NCBI GenBank assembly: GCA_903895695.1 | Contig: CAITUY010000160.1 | Coordinates: forward strand, 31,003-95,002 | Length of the DNA stretch: 64,000 nucleotides | Source of the DNA: an uncultured bacterium | GTDB lineage: Bacteria; Verrucomicrobiota; Kiritimatiellia; CAIKKV01; CAITUY01 | Direction: 5' to 3' | Shown: piece after piece, positions 58,019-64,000 of the stretch | How positions within the stretch are numbered: the first letter of the stretch is position 1 | Layout: the number at the start of each line of letters is the position of its first letter | Translations under genes and position numbers: made by a program | The notes under the pieces: model-generated | Database searches by the model: none | Seen by the model: only the letters and a program-made list of their open reading frames with translations | What the model was told of the DNA's origin: nothing

Positions 58019-60751
58019 TCATTCACGGGCGATCCGTACCGACTTCACGTAGAGATTCCGCCGGCCGCCTGACGCGCCATTGGCATACTGCATCTGGAAC
58101 AGGCCGATCCCCGCCTCGGCCCCAACCACGTGAAACGGGTAGTCCTTGAACTCGCCGGCCGCGATCGCCGTGCTACCGGCGCGCTGGCGATCCAGATAGA
58201 CGGTCATGATCGGATCGATCTGTTCGTCGGGCTTGCCCCGAGCGGTGACCGTAATGACGTAATTCCCGCCCTGCTCCAGGCGTACGTAGCCGCCGAGCAC
58301 GCCCTGCGACCAGAACACCCAGCCGCCGCCCTCCTTGAGCGGGTCGACGAACTCTTTGCGGTAGTCGAGCCGGTCGAGTGTCAGTCCCGCGGCCGGGACT
58401 GCCGGGATGCCGGAGGGGTCATCCAATTGGGCCGCCGTCAGCCCGACGGCCTTGAGCGTCCACTCGAAGCCTGCCCGCATGCGGCCGACCCGCTCCTTCA
58501 CGACCCAGGACACGGCCGCCTTCTCCGCATCGACGAGATGCCGGCGCATCTCGACCATCACGGTGTAGCGGAACGCGCCGGGCGTCGGCCGATAGGTATA
58601 ACCGCCGTCATGGAGATTGAACCCATTTTGAATCAGGTGGTCTTCCAGGGTGGCGTAGTAGGCCCGCATCGGCGCCTGGGCTTCGCGGAAATATCCGCTG
58701 AAAAATTCGTCCAGCAGTTCGCCGGCCTTGAGGTCGGCGTTTCGCAGCAGGCGGGGATAGGCGTATTCGTTCCACGGGCTGTAAACCACGCTGCGCATGT
58801 CGGCCTGGGTGCCGCCATCGAGCGCGCCCAAACCCCGCAGGAATCGCGCATGGTCGGCCAACGCGGTCACGAGCGGCACGGGCATCGCCGCGGCAGCGCT
58901 GTCTTCATTGAGAAGGGTATAGTCGTAATGCTCCAAGTGGTCGCAGCGCCGGTGCCATTCCTCCCAGCAGGCTTTCATTCGGGCGTTCGGGGGCGCATCC
59001 ATGGGCAGGTTCGGCGCCACATAGTGGCAGACCTCAACGATGACGTTGTCCGGCAGTCTGGCGATCTTGCGCGGCGGCGAAAGCACGTTGGCGTAGGCCA
59101 GTGCCCGGATCCGCACGTGCGGCCGCGCGGCGCGGATGCCGTCGGCGACGGCCGCGACAAAATAATAGTAAGCATCCGAAGCCATGAACGTAGGATTGGC
59201 GCAGTAGGGCAGCACGGGCTTCTCCAGCGGCTCATACAGCTTCATGCATTCGGGGCATTCGCAGAAAGTTGACGAATCCATCGGCAGCAGACTCAGCACT
59301 GCCGTCGAGTCCGGCCCATCCGTGATGCCGATCGCCTTGGCCACGACGAACTGGATCATGCCGGTGCTGGTCAGGCACGGCGCCGGTCCTTTCGCCCACG
59401 GCGCCCGGCGCTGACCGTCGCCCTCATCGCCCTTCCACTTCGCCATGCCCCACCAGTCCGGATGTTGCTTCAGGATGCGGTCAGGCACGACGGAATTGAA
59501 ATTGTGCGGATAGCCTTCGAAGCCTTCCTTGTATTCTTCCGGCCACTGTTTCTGCGGACACAGGAGGTGCGGTGGCGGGGGAACCTCGGCCCCGCCGAAG
59601 ACGGCGCCGGCCCTGCTCCATGCCCCGCCGTAGCCGTTGCGCCACCAGAAAAGAAAGCCCGGGCTGTCCGGCTGCTTGCCGAAGGCGTCTGTGTCGAAGT
59701 TGGCATAGCGGCGCACGGCCGAGGGCGTGACGCGCAGCGGCAAGCTGTTCAAACTCACGCCATGGTCCGCCGGCACGAGCTCGCCGTGCGGGTCGGGGGA
59801 AAGCCAGCGGATGCCCTGCTGTTCCAGGAAGGCCCAGATGCTCTCCCGCACACTGGCGTAAGGCCAGGCGCGGAAGAGGATCGTCCGGCCGTCGCGCTCG
59901 ACATTGACCCCTTCAGCCGGCAGGAGGCCCGCTTTGCGGTTGGCGTCCATCGCCGCCCAATTCGTGGCCAAGGGGGCGAGATCGACGATCGAATAGAGCG
60001 TACCGGGATAGGCGTTCGTCCGATCGGGGGCGACGATCGGGATCGGCCGGCCGGTCAGTTCACCGACATAGTAGCGCAATTCTTCCGCCGCGTAGCGCAG
60101 CACCGTCGGCGCATTGGTTTCCAGCACCACGGCATCCGACGGCGCGAACGCCGCCGCGTCTGTGCTCCCGTAGAGCTCCAATTCGGCCACGCTCCAGTTT
60201 AGTGCGTTCGTAGCCGTGGTCTCGACGCGGACGTAGCGGCCCGCAAGCGGCGCGAAGACCAGGTCGATGTAGCCCTTGGTCATCAACAGGTCGCCTTTGC
60301 CCGCGGCTTGAAGGCTCCGCCGGATTCCATCGATCTTCCACCACTCCGCGGTGGGCGACGAGAACGTCAGCGTCTTCGTGTCGCCGGGTGGGAAATCGGG
60401 CTTCGTCGATACGCTTAGCCGCAACGACCGGGGGCAGGCGTTCGTGAAAGCGCCGGGCGTCATGAAGATCCGCTGCAGCACGGCGTCGCGCCCGAGGTCC
60501 ACCACGAAACCCAGCTTCGTCGATCCGAGCAATTCGGCGTCCACCGCCGAAACCGTCTGGGTCCAGGCGGTGGCCAGGTTGTTATCCACCATGGCCCGGC
60601 CCAATGACTGGCCCGACGCGATGTCTTTGAACGTCCAAGCGTCGGACGGCAATTGCCGGGCCAACGCCGACGCGGCCAGCCCAAGCCCGGCGACCAGCAT
60701 GACCGCCACTCGCCTAATGCCAATCAATGCTCTGCAATACGATGCATTCAT
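58019..60751 (-). CDS. Secreted DUF4838 protein with C-terminal CBM60-like module (paralogue C)
   Basis: GGAGGAGG lies upstream of ATG 60751, and the signal peptide ends near SALARQ (residue 32). The 910-aa protein shares the first three domains with its paralogues: F5/8-like (about 35-195), an alpha-glucuronidase-type domain (about 205-335) and the DUF4838 barrel (about 345-700). The barrel has C-E-C-x-x-C at 497-502 and DEFFSGYFREA. The C-terminus differs. Instead of CBM9 it carries a beta-sandwich (about 800-910, LEQGGNYVITVTARG) like xylan-binding CBM60 modules. A GIPAVPAAGL-type linker (about 780-790) separates it. The gene ends in a strong terminator, so it may be regulated apart from the other copies. 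Confidence 0.76.
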   Translation of the reverse strand: MNASYCRALIGIRRVAVMLVAGLGLAASALARQLPSDAWTFKDIASGQSLGRAMVDNNLATAWTQTVSAVDAELLGSTKLGFVVDLGRDAVLQRIFMTPGAFTNACPRSLRLSVSTKPDFPPGDTKTLTFSSPTAEWWKIDGIRRSLQAAGKGDLLMTKGYIDLVFAPLAGRYVRVETTATNALNWSVAELELYGSTDAAAFAPSDAVVLETNAPTVLRYAAEELRYYVGELTGRPIPIVAPDRTNAYPGTLYSIVDLAPLATNWAAMDANRKAGLLPAEGVNVERDGRTILFRAWPYASVRESIWAFLEQQGIRWLSPDPHGELVPADHGVSLNSLPLRVTPSAVRRYANFDTDAFGKQPDSPGFLFWWRNGYGGAWSRAGAVFGGAEVPPPPHLLCPQKQWPEEYKEGFEGYPHNFNSVVPDRILKQHPDWWGMAKWKGDEGDGQRRAPWAKGPAPCLTSTGMIQFVVAKAIGITDGPDSTAVLSLLPMDSSTFCECPECMKLYEPLEKPVLPYCANPTFMASDAYYYFVAAVADGIRAARPHVRIRALAYANVLSPPRKIARLPDNVIVEVCHYVAPNLPMDAPPNARMKACWEEWHRRCDHLEHYDYTLLNEDSAAAAMPVPLVTALADHARFLRGLGALDGGTQADMRSVVYSPWNEYAYPRLLRNADLKAGELLDEFFSGYFREAQAPMRAYYATLEDHLIQNGFNLHDGGYTYRPTPGAFRYTVMVEMRRHLVDAEKAAVSWVVKERVGRMRAGFEWTLKAVGLTAAQLDDPSGIPAVPAAGLTLDRLDYRKEFVDPLKEGGGWVFWSQGVLGGYVRLEQGGNYVITVTARGKPDEQIDPIMTVYLDRQRAGSTAIAAGEFKDYPFHVVGAEAGIGLFQMQYANGASGGRRNLYVKSVRIARE

Positions 60752-60867
60752 CACGCCTCCTCCCGAAGCTTCAAGATGTCTCAGTTCCACGGGAGGTCGA
60801 GCGTCTTTCAGGCGAATCCTCGCGTGCCGCAAATCGAATCGTGCGCAGCCCCTAACAGACGGCCATG

Positions 60868-63800
60868 TTACCGGACCGAGAAGATGGAGCCGAGCGAGAG
60901 CGTAAACGTGCCCCAGTACACGGTGCCCGTGGACCCCGATTGGCTCGTGCCCGGATTGCTGTTGGTGGTGCCTGGCAGCACGAAAGCCGGCAGCGTTCCG
61001 CCAGGCAGATTATTGTAGGCCGCCCACACCTGGATGCGGCCGCCGCCACCACCACCGCCACCATAGTTGCACCCGATGCTGCCGTTCGCGCTCAGGCTGC
61101 CAGCGGTCCCTTGAATCGTACGACACTTCAGATAAATGCCTCCACCCGACCCGCCGCCTTCGCGTTGGGTGCCCGTTGTCACGCCGTTGGCCGTGAGATA
61201 ACCGTTCAGGGTAATGGTCCCGCTGGCCAGGATCGCGATCAGACCACCGCCGTTACCCCCCGCCCCCAGGCCGTCGCTGTGGGTGCCGCCGCCGCTGCCG
61301 GCGTAGACCGGCGGACTGTTGGAGGCGCCGTAGGCGAGGCCCCCGTTGGTGGTGGTCCCGCCGTAGCCGCCAGCACCGCCGTAGCCGCCGCCGCCGGCAC
61401 CGGCGCTGGTCGTCGCGCGCCCACCGCCTGGCCCGAACCCGTTGGTGGTAACGCCAGCCGGTGCGCCCTGGTATCCCTTGGCATCCGCGTTGAACCCGGA
61501 ACTCGTGTCGTTGAGGGACAGGTCCTTGACAGTGAAGTAGACGGATCCGCCGTTGGTTGCGTTGCTGTACGGGTACACCGCAGACCCGTTGGTCAGACTC
61601 AGCACGCCGCCTACGTTGACCCACGCTCCGGTGGGCGACGTCGCATTCGTCATCGCGGCGAACACGTAGAGTCTGCCCGTGTTCACCAGCGACACGTTTC
61701 CGTTGACCACGAGGGTGGGCATGGTGGTATCGACGTCGGGGTAACTATAGAGCGCGGCATTGCTGATCGACATATTTCCGCCGCAGGAGAACGAAGAGGC
61801 GTTGGTCAGTGTGAGGAGCGTAGCGGGGTTGTTCGTGGTGCCGGCGAGCGAGATATCGTTACTCACGTTGAGTTGCACCCTCGAGAAGAAGGATAGTTGG
61901 GAATTCGTAATCGCCAGTTGGGTCGGAGCCCACGAGGAGAAGCCCTGCAGCACGCCGCCACCATTGGTCCATACGGTGGGCAGGATCTGACTACTGGTGA
62001 CGTAGACCGTGCCGGGCGTTCCGTTGAAGCCGCCGCTCTGGCCGAGTCCGCCGCCGCACTGGAACTGAACGGAGACCGGCGAGGCGCTGGCCTGGGCATT
62101 CGTATCTACGACAATCGCGATACGCCCGCCGCCGCCGCCCCCGGGGAAACTTTGTCCTGCCCAACCTCCCGCGGCACTCACGGTACCGTTGGTTCCGGCG
62201 AAGATGCTGCACGCAATATAAATGCCGCCGCCCGACCCGCCGCCGGCACGATTGCCGCCGAGGGCCGACGTCAGGAACGTCCCGTTGGCCGAGATCCTTC
62301 CATTCACGGTCACGGCGCCCTGCGTCGCCTGAATCCAGATCAGGCCTCCGCCAGCGCCGCCGGCGGAGGTGCCAGACGAACTGCCGCCGCCGCCGCTGCC
62401 CGGTTGATAGGGTGCGCTGGCCACGCCGTACGTGGAACCGGCCCCCGTGCTTGCGTTATTGTTGCCGCCCAGCCCGCCGTACCCACCCCCGCCGCCGCCC
62501 CCGCCGGCTGTCGTGCCGCCGCCGCCGGGTCCGTAGCCGTTGGTGGTGACACCGTTCGGCGAGCCGGCATAGCCCTTGCCGTCCGCGTTGAACCCGGACG
62601 TCGCGTCGGCGATGGACAGACTGCCGACAGTGAAGGCCACTCCGCCGCCGTTGGTTGGATTACAGTAAGGATACACGAAAGAACCGTTGACCAGACTCAT
62701 CGCGCCGGCGACATTGACGCACGCGCCGGTGGGCGACGTCGAATTCGTCATCGCGGCGTAGACATAGAGCGTGCCCGTGCTTGCCAGCGACAGGTTTCCA
62801 TTGACCGTGAGGGTGGGCACGGTGGTGTCGACGTCGGGGTAAAGGTAGACGGCGGAATTACTCAGCGACAGGTTGCCTCCGCAGGTGAGCGACGAGGCGT
62901 TCGTGAGTATGAGTCCCGCAGAGTTCGTGGTGCAGGCAAGCGAGAAGTCGTTACTCACGCTGAGTTGCACCCGCGAGAGGAAGGACAGTACGGAATTCGT
63001 GATCGCCAGTTGGGCCGGCGCCCACGAGGAGAAACCCTGCAACACGGCGTTCGCGACTGTGCCCGTCCAGACGGTGGGCAAGACCTGGCTGGAGTTGACG
63101 TAGATCGTGCCGGGAGCTCCGTTAAAGCCGCCGTTCTGGCCGAACCCGCCCCCGCACCGGAACTGAACGGACACCGGCGGAGCGATGGCCTGGGCATTCG
63201 TATCGACGACAATCGCGATGCGGCCGCCGCCCCCACCGCCGGGGAAAAATTGTCCCGACCAGCCGCCCACGGCGCTCAGGGTACCGTTGGCTCCGGCGAA
63301 GGTGCTGCACCTGATGTAGATGCCACCGCCCGAACCGGCGCCGCAACGTTGGAGGGTGCCTAGCGTCGGGTAGGCCCCGTTGGCCGAGACTTTTCCATTG
63401 ACGGTCACGGTGCCCTGGGTCGCCTGAATCCAGATCAGTCCTCCACCGGCGCCGCCGGGGCCGGTCTGTCCGCCAATATACTCGCCACCACCACCGCTGC
63501 CGGGTTGATCAGGCGCACTGGCCACGCCGTACGTGGGACCGGCCCCCGAGCTTACGTTATTGTTGCCGCCCAGCCCGCCATACCCGCCGCCGCCACCGCC
63601 CTTACCGGACGTCTCCCCGCCGCCCCCTGGCCCGTAGCCGTTGGGTATCGTGTTGGTCGGCGAGCCGGCATAGCCGAGGGCGTCGGCAATGATGCTGCCC
63701 GCGGTATCCACGAGGAGGTTCGAACAGATAACGAAGACGCGACCGTTCGGAACCCATTGGCCCAACGCGTTCGTGCTCGTGGCGGTGTTGTTCGTGTGTG

Positions 63801-63924
63801 TCAGCGTGCCATACACGGTCACCTGCAAGGCGTTCAGAATCGCGTTCGTCGTACAAAACTTGGGCTCTTGGACAGAATCTGTGGGTAGTAGGGTGACGAG
63901 TAGAGGGGGTGGATGGCCGAGCAA
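60868..63924 (-). CDS. Glycine-rich repeat protein, N-terminus unresolved
   Basis: The open frame reaches 63924 with a TTG as first possible start; farther upstream the same frame has a TGA at 63963-63961, so no signal peptide or good ATG is present. The first recognisable sequence is VYGTLTHTNNTA and WVPNGRVFVIC. The 1018-aa product is built from two nearly identical units of about 364 residues and part of a third. Each has a Gly-rich stretch, a GGGxIxxxA strand-rich part with VSVQFRCGGG and FNGAPGTIYV, then LLVDAGG-type beta-helix segments. It ends GSIFSVR. It resembles secreted parallel beta-helix adhesins. The missing start suggests a frameshift, a wrong base or decay of the 5' end. Confidence 0.55.
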   Translation of the reverse strand: MLGHPPPLLVTLLPTDSVQEPKFCTTNAILNALQVTVYGTLTHTNNTATSTNALGQWVPNGRVFVICSNLLVDTAGSIIADALGYAGSPTNTIPNGYGPGGGGETSGKGGGGGGYGGLGGNNNVSSGAGPTYGVASAPDQPGSGGGGEYIGGQTGPGGAGGGLIWIQATQGTVTVNGKVSANGAYPTLGTLQRCGAGSGGGIYIRCSTFAGANGTLSAVGGWSGQFFPGGGGGGRIAIVVDTNAQAIAPPVSVQFRCGGGFGQNGGFNGAPGTIYVNSSQVLPTVWTGTVANAVLQGFSSWAPAQLAITNSVLSFLSRVQLSVSNDFSLACTTNSAGLILTNASSLTCGGNLSLSNSAVYLYPDVDTTVPTLTVNGNLSLASTGTLYVYAAMTNSTSPTGACVNVAGAMSLVNGSFVYPYCNPTNGGGVAFTVGSLSIADATSGFNADGKGYAGSPNGVTTNGYGPGGGGTTAGGGGGGGGYGGLGGNNNASTGAGSTYGVASAPYQPGSGGGGSSSGTSAGGAGGGLIWIQATQGAVTVNGRISANGTFLTSALGGNRAGGGSGGGIYIACSIFAGTNGTVSAAGGWAGQSFPGGGGGGRIAIVVDTNAQASASPVSVQFQCGGGLGQSGGFNGTPGTVYVTSSQILPTVWTNGGGVLQGFSSWAPTQLAITNSQLSFFSRVQLNVSNDISLAGTTNNPATLLTLTNASSFSCGGNMSISNAALYSYPDVDTTMPTLVVNGNVSLVNTGRLYVFAAMTNATSPTGAWVNVGGVLSLTNGSAVYPYSNATNGGSVYFTVKDLSLNDTSSGFNADAKGYQGAPAGVTTNGFGPGGGRATTSAGAGGGGYGGAGGYGGTTTNGGLAYGASNSPPVYAGSGGGTHSDGLGAGGNGGGLIAILASGTITLNGYLTANGVTTGTQREGGGSGGGIYLKCRTIQGTAGSLSANGSIGCNYGGGGGGGGRIQVWAAYNNLPGGTLPAFVLPGTTNSNPGTSQSGSTGTVYWGTFTLSLGSIFSVR
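61466..62559 (-). repeat. Repeat unit 2 of the glycine-rich protein
   Basis: Boundaries are approximate. This is the second unit, very similar at nucleotide level to the first over most of its length. The remaining 60868-61465 encodes a partial third copy. Confidence 0.7.
62560..63651 (-). repeat. Repeat unit 1 of the glycine-rich protein
   Basis: Boundaries are approximate. This is the first of two units of about 1092 bases. Equivalent landmarks lie 1092 bases apart, for example the TCGCCAGTTGGG segments at 63003 and 61911. Confidence 0.7.
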
Positions 63925-64000
63925 CGCGCGGGTGGACGGGGTTGGATTCGGAGGACGGGATCAGCCGCGCTCTATCCCTTCGGGATGAAGAGGCATCGAG

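Noticed and set aside
61040..63640. Clusters of CCG/CCGCC repeats, considered as a possible CRISPR array or microsatellite
   Set aside because: They are the codons of glycine-rich stretches of the repeat protein on the minus strand; there are no regular spacers.

Overview
This 64 kb window is a high-GC (about 60 %) bacterial segment that is almost entirely a carbohydrate-degradation locus. The combination of protein types (DUF4838 proteins, heparinase-like and beta-helix enzymes, Ala/Thr/Asn-rich secreted proteins with fibronectin-III, nidogen-like and LamG modules, a CBM9 lipoprotein, a GntR/LacI-type regulator) suggests the PVC superphylum, most likely Lentisphaerota or Kiritimatiellota. 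No rRNA, ribosomal or other phylogenetic marker gene is present, so this is inference. About 27 of the 31 real genes lie on the minus strand, so transcription mostly runs from high to low coordinates. No gene-free stretch exceeds 300 bases. I saw no tRNA, rRNA, CRISPR array, transposase, phage gene, SusC/SusD pair, sulfatase or transporter.

Region 1 (1-10.8 kb, minus) is a tightly packed six-gene operon: a GH67/GH115-like TIM-barrel protein, a GH130 enzyme, a toroid enzyme resembling polysaccharide lyases, a secreted double beta-helix protein, a heparinase II/III-like protein, and a GH10 endo-xylanase that is cut by the left edge. The GH10 starts at a GTG overlapping the previous stop. Five of the six lack an evident signal peptide, so much of this degradation may be cytoplasmic.

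Region 2 (11-19.5 kb, minus) holds two repeat-rich secreted proteins (2196 and 605 aa). The larger carries a tandem duplication of a roughly 750-residue unit. Region 3 (19.7-24 kb) has an ADP-ribosylglycohydrolase-family protein, an inverted-repeat element, a saccharopine-dehydrogenase-like oxidoreductase and, divergently, a regulator with two tandem winged helices and a LacI-type sensor. Region 4 (24-30.8 kb) holds a 1402-aa secreted propeller/CBM9 protein, an unrecognised protein and a convergent sialidase-like protein.

Region 5 (30.9-39.7 kb, minus) encodes a sialate/acetylxylan-esterase-like SGNH enzyme, a GH78 rhamnosidase, a DUF4838 protein, an HpcH/HpaI aldolase and a GH5-like glycosidase. 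Region 6 (39.9-60.8 kb, minus) is the most distinctive: three DUF4838 proteins of 910-987 aa interleaved with a beta-helix protein, a GH2 protein, a CBM9 lipoprotein, a D-2-hydroxyacid dehydrogenase, a 1562-aa GH42-like protein and a small secreted protein. A strong terminator separates the first DUF4838 gene from the rest. Region 7 (60.9-64 kb) is a glycine-rich repeat protein with an unresolved N-terminus.

Inferred joint role: secreted DUF4838, beta-helix, GH2, GH42-like and esterase proteins strip side chains and acetyl groups from a complex plant-type or algal polysaccharide (xylan, rhamnose and uronate signatures). Products enter the cell and are finished by the GH10, GH130 and lyase-like enzymes. 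The aldolase and dehydrogenases would handle sugar acids. The repeat-rich proteins may act at the cell surface.
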